Source: Cherax quadricarinatus (lineage: Eukaryota; Arthropoda; Malacostraca; Decapoda; Parastacidae). From it: DNA of 64,000 bases. Position numbers and translations under genes: made by a program. The notes under the pieces were generated by a model. That model worked only from the letters and a program-made list of their open reading frames with translations. It searched no databases and was not told the origin of the DNA. Where the stretch lies: positions 29,587,944 to 29,651,943 of the forward strand of contig NC_091307.1 of the NCBI RefSeq assembly GCF_038502225.1. The letters are read 5' to 3'. This document shows, piece by piece, positions 53,523 through 64,000 of this stretch (positions within the stretch are counted from its first letter, which is position 1; every line of letters begins with the position of its first letter).

Positions 53523-56185
53523 TTTCTTTTCTTTCAACACACCGGCCGTATCCCAGCGAGGCGGGGTGGCCCAAAATGAAAAATGAAAGTTTCTCCTTTT
53601 ACATTTAGTAATTTGTAGAGGAGATGGGGTTACTAACCCCTTGCTCCTGGCATTTTAGTCTCCTCTCATGACACACATGGCTTACGGAGGAAGGCTTCTT
53701 CTCCACTTCCCCATGGAGGTAAGAGGAAATAAACAAGAACTAGTAAGAAAATAGAAGAAAACCCAGAGGGGAGTGTATATATATGCTTGTACATGTATGT
53801 GTAGTGTGACCCAAGTGTAAGTAGAAGTAGCAAGACGTACCTGTAATCTTGCATATTTATGAGAGAGACAAAAGACACCAGCAATCCTACCATCATGTAA
53901 AACAATCACAGGCTTTCGTTTCACACTCACTTGGCAGGACGGTAGTACCCCCCTGGGTGGTTGCTGTCTACCAACCTACTACTACTGGCCTATTCCCACC
54001 AAGGCAGGGTGGCCCGAAAAAGAAAAACTTTCACAATCATTCACTCCATCACTGTCTTGCCAGAAGGATGCTTTACACTACAGTTTTTAAACTGCAACAT
54101 TAACACCCCTCCTTCAGAGCGCAGGCACTGTACTTCCCATCTCCAGGACTCAAGTCCGGCCTGCCAGTTTCCCTGAACCCCTTCATAAATGTTACTTTGC
54201 TCACACTCCAACAGCACGTCAAGTATTAAAAACCACTTGTCTCCATTCACTCTTATCAAACACGCTCACGCATGCCTGCTGGAAGTCCAAGCCCCTCGCA
54301 CACAAAACTTCCTTTACCCCCTCCCTCCAACCTATCCTAGGCCTTCCCTCCACTACAGATTTATACACTCTCAAAGTCATTCTATCCTCTCTACATGTCC
54401 AAACCATCTCAATAATCCCTCGTCAGCCCTCTGGATAATAGTTTTGGTAATCCCACACCTCCCAATCTCCAAACTACGGATTCTCTGCATTATATTAACA
54501 CCACACATTGCCCTCAGACATGACATTTCCACTGCCTCCAGCCTTCTCCTTGTTGCAACATTGACCACCCATGCTTCACACCCACATAGGAGTGTTGGTA
54601 TAACTATACTACTCTCATACATTTCCCTCTTTGCTTCCACGGACAAAGTTCTTTGTCTCCACAGACTCCTCAGTGCACCGCTCACCTTTTTACCCTCATC
54701 GATTCCATGATTCACCTTAAATTTCATACATCTATCTGCTGACATGAACGCTCCCAAATATCTGAATACATTCACCTCTTCCATACTCTCTCCCTCCAAT
54801 CTGATATCCAATCTTCCATTCCCTAAATTTTTGGTTATCCTCATCACCTTACTATTTCCTACATTCACTTTAATTTCTTTCTTTTACATACCCTACCAAA
54901 TTCATCCACCAATCTCTGCAACTTCTCTTTAGAATCTCCCAAAAGTAGTGTCATTAGCAAATAGCAACTGTGACAGCAGTGTCATCAGCAAATAGCAACT
55001 GTGTTAGATTCTTTATCTTTTAACTCCACACCTCTTGCCAACACCTGAACATTCACTTCTCTTACAATTCCATCTATGAATATACTGAACAACCATGGTG
55101 ACATCAAACATCTCTGTCCAAGGTCTACTTTTACTGGAAAATAATCTCCCTCTCGCCTGCATACTCTAACCTGAGCCTCATTATCCTCGTAAAAACTCTT
55201 CACTGCTTTCAATAACCTACCTCCTATTCCATACATTTGTAACATTTGCCACACTGCCCCCCTATCCACCCTATCATACGCCATTTCTAAATCCCCTCTA
55301 TCCACCCTATCATACACCTTTTCCAAATCCATAAATGACAAAAACCTCTCTACTCTTATCTAAATATTGTTCACCTATATGTTTCACTGCAAATGCTTGG
55401 TCTACATACCCCCTACCCTTCCTAAAGCCTCCTTGTTCATCTGCCACCCTGCTCTCCGTCTTACTCTTAATTCTTTCAATAACAACTCTACCATACACTT
55501 TACCAGGTAAACTCAACAGACTTATTCCCCTATAAATTTTATACTCTTTTGTCCCCTTTGCCTTTATACAAGGGAACTATGCATGCTCTCTGCCAGTCCC
55601 TAGGTACCTTACCCTCTTCCATACATTTATTAAATAAAAGCACTAACCAAAACTATAACCCCACCTGCTTTTAACATTTCTATCTTTATCCCATCAATCC
55701 CAGCTGCTTTACCCCTTTTCATTCTACCCACTGCCCCATGCACTTCCCCCACACTTACAACTGGTTCTTCCTCACTCCTATAAGATGTTATTCCTCCTTG
55801 CCCTATACACGAAATCACAGCTTCCCTATCTTCAACATTTTACAATTCCTCAAAATATTCCCTCCATCTTCCCGATACCTCATACCTCTAACTCTCCGTT
55901 TAATAACTCTCCTCTCCTATTTTTAACTAACAAATTCATTTGTTCCCAAGGCTTTCTCAACTTATTAATCTCACTCCAAAACTTTTTCTTATTTTCAACA
56001 AAATTTGTTAATAACATCTCAATCACTCTCTCATTTGCTCTCTTTTCACACTGCTTCACCACTCTCTTAACCTCTCTTTTTCTTTCCATATACTCCTCCC
56101 TCCTTGCATCACTTCTACTTTGTAAAAACCTCTCATATCCTAACTTTTTCTCTCTTACTACTCTTTACATTAACATCATTCCACC
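53521..56185 (-). pseudogene. RTE-like non-LTR retrotransposon, 5'-truncated
   Basis: From 56185 downward: EYMERKREVKRVVKQCEKRA and FVENKKKFWSEINKLRKP (56110-55940), AGIDGIKIEMLKAGG (55720-55660), SLPGKVYGRVVIERIKSK (55520-55465), QGGFRKGRGYVDQAF, and a YDRVDRG motif in tandem duplicate (55325-55255). Then QRCLMSPWLFSIF (usually QGC), LLFADDT in tandem duplicate (55008-54947), MNVGNSKVMRITKN (54868), a 163-codon frame with LLCGCEAWVVN and GLLRWFGHVER, then GRPRIGWREGVKEVL and the 3' UTR to 53521. The CEAW...RRRLEA...LRWFGHVER order is typical of RTE/BovB-like elements. It starts in the endonuclease-RT linker. Dead. Confidence 0.75.
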
Positions 56186-56221
56186 AACACAAACACACAC
56201 AAAAAAAACACGCATGGAGGT

Positions 56222-56276
56222 CTAAGATGATGGAGGTGGTACTGGAAAACCTTATGTACCAACATGTAAGGGACAC

Positions 56277-56324
<48 letters not shown>

Positions 56325-58585
56325 CCAGCTAGACTGGACCTAGTATTCACCTTGAGTAGAGCAGATATTGAGGACATCACATATGAAAGACCCCTCGGGG
56401 CCAGTGATCACGTGGTTCTGAGCTTCGAATACATAGTAGAATTACAAGTGGAGAGGGAAGCAGGAAGGGCAGGACAAATGAAGCAAAACTACAAGAGAGG
56501 GGACTACACAGGCATGAAGAATTTCCTGCACATGATTCAGTGAGACAGAGAACTGGCAGGGAAGTAAATAAACGAGATGAAGGAACAATATGCAAGAAAG
56601 CTGAGGAGAGGTTTGTACCCAAGGGTAACAGAAATAACGAGGAAGCCAGGATGAGCCCATGGCTCACCCAAACGTGTAGAGGCCAAAACCAAGTGTGGTA
56701 AAGAATGGAAGATTTATAAAAGGCAAAGGACCCAGGAGAATAAGGAGAGCAGTTGTAGAGCCTGAAATGAATATGCACAGGTAAACAGGGAGGCCCAACG
56801 ACAATACAAAAATGACATAGCAGTGAAAGCCAAATCTGATCTGAAGCTGTTTTACAGCAACATTGGGAGGAAAACAGTCAAGGATCAGGTAATCAGGCTG
56901 AGGAAGGAAGGAGGGGAGATCACAAGAAACGACCACGAAGTATGTGAGGAGATGAACATGAGATTCAAAGAAGTGTTCACAGAGGAGACAGAAGGGACTC
57001 CAGAAAGACGGAGAGGTGGGGTACACCAAGTGTTGGACACAATACATACAACGAGGAAGAAGTGAAGAGGCTGCTAAGCGAGCTAGACACCTCAAAGGTG
57101 ATGGGGCCAGATAATATCACTCCAAGGGTCCTGAGAGAGGGAGCAGAAGTGCAGCGTGTATCACTAACAACAATATTCAACACATCTATCGAAACGGGGA
57201 GATTACCGGAGGTATGGAAAACAGCAAATGTTTCCTAGTTTAAAAAAAAAAGACAGACACGAAGCATTAAACTATAGACAAGTGTTAATGACATGTATAG
57301 CATGCAAAGTCATGGAGAAGATTATCAGGAGAAGAGTGGTGGAGCACCCAGAAAGGAATGAGCTTATTAACGACAGCCAGCACGGTTTCAGGGATGGGAA
57401 ATCCTGTGTCACAAACCTACTGGAGTTCTATCATAGGGTGACTGCAGTAAGACAAGAGAGGGATGGGTAGATTACAATTTCTTGGACTTTAAGGTGTCTG
57501 ACAGTTCCACACAAGAGATAACAAGGAATAACAGGGAAGGCACTGCAATGGATCAGGGAATACCTGTCAGAAAGACAACAGCGAGTGATGGTACGTGGCG
57601 AGGTGTCAGAGTGGGCGCCTGTGACGAGCGGGGTTCCACAAAAATCAGTCCTAGGACCAGTGCTGCCTCTGGTATTTGTGAACGACATGACGGAAGGAAC
57701 AGATTCAGTAGTGTCCCTGTTTACAGATGATGTGAAGTTGATGAGAAGAATTCAATCGGGCAAGGACCAGGCAGAACTACAAAGGGATCTGGACAGGCTT
57801 CAGGCCTGGTCCAGCAACTGGCTCCTGGAGTTCAACTCCACCAAGTGCAAAGTCATAAAGTTTGGGGAAAGGCAAAGAAGACCGTAGACGGAGTACAGTC
57901 TAAGGGGACCAGAGACTACAAACCTCACTCAACGAAAAGGATCTTGGGGTGAGCATAACACCAGGTACAACTGGGGCTAACATAAACCAAATAACTGCTG
58001 CAGCATAGGGGCGCCTAGCAAACCTAAGAACAGCATACCGACATCTTAATAGGGAATCGTTCAAGACTCTATACACCGTGTATGTTAGGCCTATACTGGA
58101 GTATGCAGCACCAGTTTGGAACCCACACCTTGTCAAGCACGAAAGAAAACTAGAGATATTGCAAAGGTTTGCAACTAGACTAGTCCCAGAGCTAAGGGGT
58201 ATGTCCTACGAGGAGAGGTTAAGGGAAATCGACCTGACGACACTGGAGGACAAGAGAGGGGGGATATAACGATATATAAAATACTGAGCGGAATCGACAA
58301 AGTGGACAGAGACAGGATGTTCCAGATATGAAACACAGAAACAATGTCACAGTTGGAAGATGAAGACCCAGATTAATCACAGAGATGTTAGGAAGTATTT
58401 CTTCAGTCACAGAGTTGTCAGGAAGTGGAATAGTCTGGGAAGTGATGAAGTGGAGGCAGGATCCTTACATAGCTTTAAGAAGAGGTATGATAAAAGCTCA
58501 TGGAGCAGGAAAAGTGACTTAGTAGTGACAAGTGAAGAAGCGGGGCCAGAAGATGTGAATCGACCCCTGTAACCACAACTAGGTG

Positions 58586-58600
<15 letters not shown>
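56222..58600 (+). pseudogene. Group C non-LTR ORF2 (endonuclease end to 3' terminus)
   Basis: Opens with MMEVVLENLMYQHVRDTTR, then a (GA)n expansion within the coding region (56281-56318). ARLDLVFTLSRADIEDI and the GASDHVVLSFEY motif follow (56398-56430). Linker KSDLKLFYSNIGRKTVKDQV (56829) and RFKEVFTEETEGTPERR (56964). RT: LDTSKVMGPDNITPRVL (57085), KVMEKIIRRRVVEH, HGFRDGKSCVTNLLEFY (57384), VTSGVPQKSVLGPVL (57621), LFTDDVKLMRRIQ (57718), and YVRPILEYAAPVWNPH (58079). Ends with KRYDKSSWSR and the group C terminus. Many shifts (for example around 57480-57560). The catalytic motif reads FTDD. Confidence 0.75.
56281..56318. repeat. (GA)n microsatellite inside endonuclease-coding sequence
   Basis: About 19 GA units replace the expected short ARGNDEP-type coding stretch between VRDTTR and ARLDLVF. 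Confidence 0.9.

Positions 58601-58638
<38 letters not shown>
58588..58638. repeat. (AC)n microsatellite at group C terminus
   Basis: About 25 AC units start right after the terminal AGGTGAGTAC of the group C copy. They end where a second group C fragment begins (58642). Confidence 0.97.
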
Positions 58639-58640
<2 letters not shown>

Positions 58641-58641
58641 C

Positions 58642-59175
58642 GTTCAAGACTCTATACACCGTGTACGTCAGGCCCATACTGGAGCATGCAGCACCAGTTT
58701 GGAACCCACACCTGGTCAAGCACGTTAAGAGATTAGAGAAAGTGCAAAGGTTTGCAGCAAGATTAGTTCCAGAGCTAAGGGAAATGCCCTACGAAGAAAG
58801 GTTAAGGAAAGTCGGCCTGAAGACCCTGGAGGACAGGAGGGTTAGGGGAGATATAACATATAAAATACTTCGAGGAATAGACGAGGTGGACAGAGGCAGG
58901 ATGTTCCAGAGATGAGACACAGAGAGGAGTCACAATTGAAAGTTGAAGACTCAGATGCGTCAAAGGGATATTGGGAAGTTTTTCTTCAGCCACAGAGTTG
59001 TCAGGAAGTGGAATAGTCTGGCAAGCGATGTAGTGGAGGCAGGAACCATGCACAGTTTAAAGACGAGGTATGATAAAGCTCATGGAGCAGGCAGAGAGAG
59101 GACCCAGTAGCAGTCGGTAAAGAGGCAGGGCCAGGAGCTGAGTTTCGACCCCTGCAACCACAAATGGGTGAGTAA
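58642..59175 (+). pseudogene. Group C RT C-terminal fragment
   Basis: Frame 58583-58915 reads through the AC repeat into FKTLYTVYVRPILEHAAPVW, NPHLVKHVKRLEKVQRFAAR, LVPELREMPYEERLRKV and YKILRGIDEVDRGRMFQR. After a stop near 58914 the tail (HRVVRKWNSLASDVVEAGT, 58990-59045) and the group C terminus (59143-59172) follow, running into (AC)n with A-runs. Confidence 0.7.
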
Positions 59176-59254
59176 ACACACACACAAAAAAACGCACAAA
59201 ACACACACACACACACAAAAAAAAAGCCTTTTCTGTAGTATAGTTGAAGATCAT

Positions 59255-59470
59255 CCAAGACTATTCAACATCTTACCAAAAGATATCAGAGTATAAAAGT
59301 CTTCAAAGAGGAAATTGGATAGGTATCTTGACCAGGTGCAATTTCTAACAGGCTGTGATGGATACGAGTCAGTGGTCCACTGGAGGCAATAGCCTGGTTG
59401 ACCAGGCAAGCACCAGACAAGTCTGGTCTATCCGGGCTCCGGGACTAGAAAAACTATAGGAACTCATAAA
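59255..59470 (+). pseudogene. Group B 3' end fragment
   Basis: Encodes, with shifts, PRLFNILPKDIR, KRKLDRYLDQVQF, a SGGNSLVDQASTRQ-like stretch and a decayed terminus. Confidence 0.5.
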
Positions 59471-59479
59471 AAGTACAAA

Positions 59480-60600
59480 TGGAGTCTACCTACCTAGAGC
59501 GTGTTCCCAAAGTCAGCGCCCTCGCGATCCGGTCCCAGACCACGATTCCTGATGGATGACCTGATCAGTCTGTCAGCACTAGCTGTACTAAGTTCAATGT
59601 AACACCACAGCCCGGCGGATCAGGGAGCGACTCGAGAAAGTTTTCAGTTCTTTCCTGACGACAGCCAGGGGCCTCTTGGTAATCCCCCTCACTTAAGAAG
59701 GGAGAACGTTGAAAAGTTTTGGTCCTATCACATTTATTGAGTTTTCCCTTAAGTGTAGTTATTGCACTCTTGCTTTTCATTGGGGTATTTTGCACCGTCT
59801 GCCAAGCCTCTAACTTTTAAAAAGTGCAGATTGAGAGACTTCAAACATCCCCAGTAACATAGGTGCTTGACTGATTCCTTGCGAGCAGTGAAGGTTCTCT
59901 GCACATTCACAAGGTCTGCTATTTCGCCTGCCTTGACAGAAAAAGTGCCTTGAAGGACTTGGCTTGGCATTTCTTTGCTTATCAGTTTTCTTGCTGTTGT
60001 AATAGTGACACTGTGATCCTTAAAGATGAGATCTTCTGACAATCACTCCAAAGTCCCTTGCATTAGTCTTACAATCTTTTGAGTAATTTGAGGTATTATA
60101 TACCATCCATGTCTTCATTTCCTCGATCGCTGTGTAAATGAGTAACTGAAACCTTGTCCTCGTTGAAGACCATTGTTGTCAGTGGCCCACTGACTGTTTT
60201 TTTTAATATCAGCTGGACTTTTCCCTTGTCCTCAATGGATGTCATACAAATTCTTGTATAGTCTGCAAAGGATATGGTGCTATGATTAATGGCTCTATGT
60301 TGGACGTGAGAATGAGAATGAGAACAAGAGCCAGTACTGTGCCTTGGGGAATAGCTTTTCACTATGGCAGCCTCCGATTTCACTCTGTTCACTTTACACT
60401 TCGGTTTCTGTTGGTTAAAAAATATAATCTATCCGCCCACTTTTCCCCTACATTTTGCAATTGTGAAAGGCAGGAATAACCTGCTCTAAACCCATCCTGC
60501 TCTGGGTTGTGCAAATGTTAAGATTCCATGTGATTAGCAATCTTGCTTCCTAAGATTTTGATAGGGTGGGACGTCAGCACTAACCCTCTATAACACTTTT
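59480..60600 (-). pseudogene. B2 element fragment, RT to 3' end
   Basis: From 60600 downward: an HNPEQDGFRAGYSC-like segment (60510-60465), MNRVKSEAAIVKS (60392-60350), ADYTRICMTSIEDKGKVQ (FADD changed to FADY, 60270-60215), MSEDLIFKDHSVTITTARKL (60042-59980), FSVKAGEIADLVNVQRTF (59950-59885), and the C-terminal NSLV-type region and 3' UTR at 59480-59600. Broken by many shifts. Confidence 0.6.
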
Positions 60601-60739
60601 CGATTACTGTACTGCCATCTTCGTGAAGCCTTGTAACGATTCATATGGAACGATTCCTGCGTCCAGGCTTCTCCTCCCTAGAATATTCAAGGCACAAGAT
60701 GATCATATCTTGCAATTCTTGATGAAAACGGAGTTCCAC

Positions 60740-61240
60740 GAGTCAGAGCCTGGAGCAGAATGGAGGAGCATGCCTCGTTTCGCAAAAAGAGGTAGCACAG
60801 CAATTGAAAAACTATAGACCAATAGCCCTAAATTCACACAGTGTAAATCTTTTAATGTGGCCTAAGAAGGAAGACTGCTGATCACATGAAATTACAATTG
60901 CAAAAGCCAGGGCAGCATGGATTTAGGGTGCGTCGCTCATGCCTTCCACAATTGCTAGATCATTACGATGTAGTCCGGGATGCTCTGGAGAACAAGCTAA
61001 ATGCCGATGTAGCGTACACTGATTTTGCACAAGCATTCTACAAATGCTACCATGGTGTGACTGTGCATAAAATTCATGTAAAGGAATAATTGGAAAAGTG
61101 GATGGATGGACATTTAACTTTTAAACAAAGAGAACCCAGAATGAAGCAGTAAACCAAGTGAAGTGGGAGACTGCCACAGTGAAAAGCTCCATTGTTTCTC
61201 GTTCTTATATCGAACACTGAAAAGGACAAAAATACGGTAA
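60740..61240 (+). pseudogene. B2 RT N-terminal fragment, interrupted by Tc1-like element
   Basis: Reads ALQLKNYRPIALNSH near 60795-60840, QKPGQHGFRVRRSCLPQLLD (60899-60960), ADVAYTDFAQAFYKCYHGVT (61000-61065) and NQVKWETATVKSSI (61152-61195). It stops before the catalytic motif. The TA repeat and Tc1-like remnant follow, and a B2 segment resumes at 62467. Confidence 0.6.
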
Positions 61241-61305
61241 TGTGTAAATTAATTGGGACAGGAGTAATTTTTGTGATTATTCCGTAGGTCTTAGTCTCGG
61301 GCTTA

Positions 61306-61307
<2 letters not shown>

Positions 61308-61379
<72 letters not shown>
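61308..61379. repeat. (TA)n microsatellite
   Basis: About 36 TA units, upstream of the Tc1-like transposase remnant. TA is the target of Tc1/mariner elements, so a link is possible but unproven. Confidence 0.97.
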
Positions 61380-61382
<3 letters not shown>

Positions 61383-61548
61383 GAAAAGGTTGCTACCGAC
61401 TTCTGGCAACCATACCACTGTGGTGTTACCCTGCGACTCTCGTCAGTGCTACAACAGTTGTTCTGTAATGCCATGTCTGCAAGCATTCCCTGTGAATGTG
61501 GTTTAGCAAAATTCTCCCCTTCATTTCATGATCACTGTTTAAATTCAT

Positions 61549-62461
61549 GATGGATGTTACACCTAGGAAGCATGCAAGTATTGTAGGCTTTGAGAAAACA
61601 TGCTGATTTGAGTATCAGACAGATCGCCGAAAATTTGAGCCTAGTAAAGTCAACTGTTGGTCGGACTGTGAAGAGATGTGTTAGAAAATGCCAGGTAACA
61701 CCTCACGATGATAAGGTTATCATAAGAAATAGTGTGAAGAATCCCAAGAAAACCAGTAAAGATGTACAGAAATTTACATTTAGCTGGCATAAATATTGGT
61801 TCTTCAACTGTTCGATGAAAGTTCCTTGAAGTTGACAAAACTGCCAGAAAGCAGGTAAAGAAACCATTAATGACTGCTGCTATGAAGAAAAAACGGCTGC
61901 GGTGGGCAGTCAATCATAAGGGATGGACGACAGATGAATGGAGAAAAGTTATATTTCCAGAAGTGAAGTACATGGGTATAGATCAATGGTAGACTGAGCA
62001 AGGCAAACCTCTTCAAAATGGACACATTCAACAAGCGCCAAAACACCTACCTAAGATGTTTTGTAGTAGTTTTAATGCTAAAGGCTCTGGACGGCCTTTT
62101 ATTGCTGGAGGAACGATGAACAGTGACAAATACAAGGCAATCCTGGCAACTCATTTCCTTCCCACTGTGGATAGGCACTTTCCTGATGGAGAAGGCATTT
62201 TCCAGCAGGATCTTGCTCCATGCCACACTTCCAGAAAAATGCTGTCATTCTAAACTGGCCTGGAAATTCTCATGACTTCAACTCAACTGAGAATCTATGG
62301 GCAATAACCAAACGCAGGATTGCAGAATTGGACTGTTCAATGTAGAGAAGCTAATTGCTGCCGTTATGTGGACCTGGTACCACTTGCCAATATGTATTGA
62401 ACATTGGTCAATTCTATGCCAAAGCATGTAGCAATGCTTATAAAAATAAATGGTAGTCATA
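61549..62461 (+). pseudogene. Tc1/mariner-type transposase pseudogene
   Basis: Start MDVTPRKHASIVG (61549) leads, after one frameshift, into a helix-turn-helix region (LSIRQIAENLSLVKSTVGRT, about 61603-61665). The middle part has KKRLRWAVNHKGWTTDEW and VIFPEVKY, where Tc1-type proteins usually carry the first catalytic Asp (SDES), so that residue is missing. The second Asp is kept in GIFQQDLAPCHTSR (62195-62235). The third catalytic position is kept as STENLWAITKRR, in a shifted frame (about 62285-62320). Length of about 300 codons fits the family. The transposase is inactive. Terminal inverted repeats were not identified. Confidence 0.8.
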
Positions 62462-62466
62462 GTCCC

Positions 62467-62960
62467 ATGTGCGAAACTTAGTAATGATGTCGGATGATTT
62501 CACATTTAAGGATCATAATCTTGTCACTGATACAACAAGAAAAATAATAGGCTGGATAACTAGAGCTTCTGTGACACGTGATGTCACAGAAGCTCTAGAC
62601 ACTTCTCTCCAGGCTGGAATACTGTTGTGTATTAGCAGTAATATACTGCTAATATACAGCAGTATTCCAGCCTGGAGGCGAGACTGTTGAGCTGGAATAC
62701 GTACACAGAACTTGAGAACCTGAACTATTGGGAACACAAGTGTTCCTTGGAACAGACGTGAAAGGTACATATGAATGCTGAAATGAATGATATCAAGACA
62801 AGTGTCCGAGGTCCCTGACTCTTCAGCGTCCTCCATACGTACATAAGCGGAATTACCATCGAACCTCTAGTATTCTTGAAAAAGGAATTGGACAAATTCC
62901 TCAAAACAAAGCCTGACAAGCCGGGCTGTGGTTTGTACGTTGTGTAGCATGCATCCAGAA
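62467..62960 (+). pseudogene. B2 RT C-terminal fragment with fold-back rearrangement
   Basis: VRNLVMMSDDFTFKDHNLVT (62470-62530) and KIIGWITRA are followed by two hairpins (62560-62598, 62607-62677) that replace the normal FKTRDAKP...LSRLEYCC region. Then LRTxELNYWEHKCSLEQT-like pieces and RPLVFLKKELDKFLKTKPDKPGC (62860-62935) lead to a SSNSL-like end near 62955. Confidence 0.55.
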
Positions 62961-63400
62961 GTAATAGCCTGTAATAGTAGTAGTGGAGTCAGTTAAAGAC
63001 TAAGAAAGAGGAGCATTGCAAGAGAGATAGGGGCCCTATTGTTCCAGTCACGGTATTGTGCCTTTTTGTTATTTAGTTTTCGATCAGTTGGGCTGTGGTC
63101 GGTATATTAAACTGCACGGGGGTCAGTGTTAGTCACTCATATGCATTGAGCTCCTGAACATCATTTATGATGCAGTCAAGTTCTAGCAGTCAAAATCATA
63201 AACCAGAACCTAGTTGTGCAAACCATTGGGTACAACTTGAGTTGCCTGGGAAAGAGAAACACGACCAATCATGAGGACGATTTTAACAGATTAAACCAAC
63301 AAGAACATCAACTGAGATCAACAAAATCACTGGGATGATGACATGATCACCCAAGATCTAAACCAATTCCTCGGGAGACTGCTCACAGTATGCTTCAGAC
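62961..63400. other. Stretch without recognised gene
   Basis: Contains a CCAGTCACGGTATTGTGCC motif (63045-63063) shared with 38.42 kb. Nothing else recognised. Confidence 0.35.
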
Positions 63401-64000
63401 ACGTACTTCAATGGCAAGTGTGAAGACGCAAACTCGAGAGAAATACTTCCTATACAGGCCAAGACGACGGATACTAAATCTTCTCAAAGGCAACAAAATC
63501 TCTGAAATATGAAGGAAAACTATGGATAGAGAAATGTAGAACACTGAGCACCAAGAGTCCAGGAGAGAGTGAGGGAAACAGAGGCATAAATGAAATAAGA
63601 AATCCCAAATACTACTACTACTACTATGCAAAACCCAGGAAGGAAACTACATCTAGCATTGGGCCTTTACTTAAAGGAGACTGAAGATCCACTGATAAGA
63701 AAATGAGTGAAATATTGAAGTCACACTACGACTCTGCATTCAGTGAACTACTCATTAGTCTATAAAGCGAAGACCCAAACAAGTTTTTCATAGACTGAAA
63801 ACACTACCAACATCTCCACAATGTCTGAAGTAGCTCTCTCCCCAGTTGATTTTGAAGAAGCCATCGATATTCTACTCCAAGCCCAGACTCGTAGAATTCC
63901 ATACTTGTTAAAAACCAAATCACTGTCTTGGGTCTTCAGAATTTTATGTAGGAGCCTTGACAAAGATATAATCCCGGTCATTGAAAAACCACTGATATTT
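63400..64000 (+). pseudogene. B2 linker and RT N-terminal fragment, cut by window end
   Basis: Reads NPKYYYYYYAKPRKE (63606-63645, with a (TAC)n expansion at the conserved aromatic stretch), SSIGPLLKGD, KKMSEILKSHYDSAFSELLI (63703-63760), VSEVALSPVDFEEAIDILL (63823-63880). It continues in broken frame to the window edge. It matches 22.6-23.0 kb on the other strand. Confidence 0.6.

Noticed and set aside
55785..56225. 146-codon plus-strand Leu/Ser/Phe-rich frame as a membrane protein
   Set aside because: It is the antisense of the RTE-like RT N-terminal region.
61308..61379. TA array as a replication origin or AT-hook site
   Set aside because: A plain dinucleotide microsatellite explains it.

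Overview
The window looks like gene-poor, repeat-rich nuclear DNA of an arthropod, most likely a decapod crustacean (crayfish, lobster or shrimp type). I see no intact host protein gene, rRNA gene or canonical tRNA gene. The decapod call rests on recognising several dispersed repeats from memory (the ATT-tailed short SINE, a TIR element of about 390 bp, the RTE-like element, and ribozyme-bearing elements with a GAAACGTTTC core), so it is an inference and no search was run.

Most of the sequence is dead non-LTR retrotransposon, in four groups named here for convenience. Group A is CR1-like: ORF1 has an SGNH/esterase-type domain, ORF2 is an APE endonuclease plus reverse transcriptase, and the 3' end carries a TTCTTATG octamer (3.8-6.2, 9.5-12.4 and 12.4-17.1 kb). 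Group B and its sibling B2 have an ORF2 whose C-terminus ends in a SNSLVDQ-type motif. One nearly complete B copy (46.6-50.7 kb) has an ORF1 with CCCH zinc fingers, and many B2 scraps lie at 1-3.7, 6.2-6.9, 21.5-25.7, 29-31.5, 33.5-46.2 and 59-64 kb. Group C ends in a conserved terminus followed by AC or AG microsatellites (1.8-2.9, 42.5-44.2, 52.9, 56.2-59.2 kb). An RTE-like element lies on the minus strand at 53.5-56.2 kb. A Tc1/mariner pseudogene sits at 61.5-62.5 kb, and an unidentified cysteine-rich pseudogene at 7.1-8.4 kb.

Smaller parasites sit inside the larger ones. Several short elements carry hammerhead-ribozyme-like cores (4.6, 14.1 and 16.2 kb, a decayed one at 23.9 kb, and an inverted half-core pair at 23.1 kb), as expected for Penelope-like elements or retrozymes; most lie inside the non-LTR ORFs. 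Short SINEs (22.4, 25.2 and 48.2 kb) have clean target-site duplications. A tRNA-derived compound insertion at 49.2 kb contains a perfect 104-bp inverted repeat. Removing three of these insertions in silico rejoins the interrupted RT reading frames.

The remainder is tandem repeat: 29-bp units (26.1-29.1 kb, about 100 copies), 15-bp units (32.6-33.3 kb), 35-bp units (51.05-52.8 kb), smaller 22-, 26-, 36- and 40-bp arrays, and long (GA)n, (AC)n, (AT)n and (GACA)n tracts. Long open frames in these arrays follow from unit length and lack of stops; I do not treat them as genes. Together the window reads as a layered record of retrotransposon insertion and decay.
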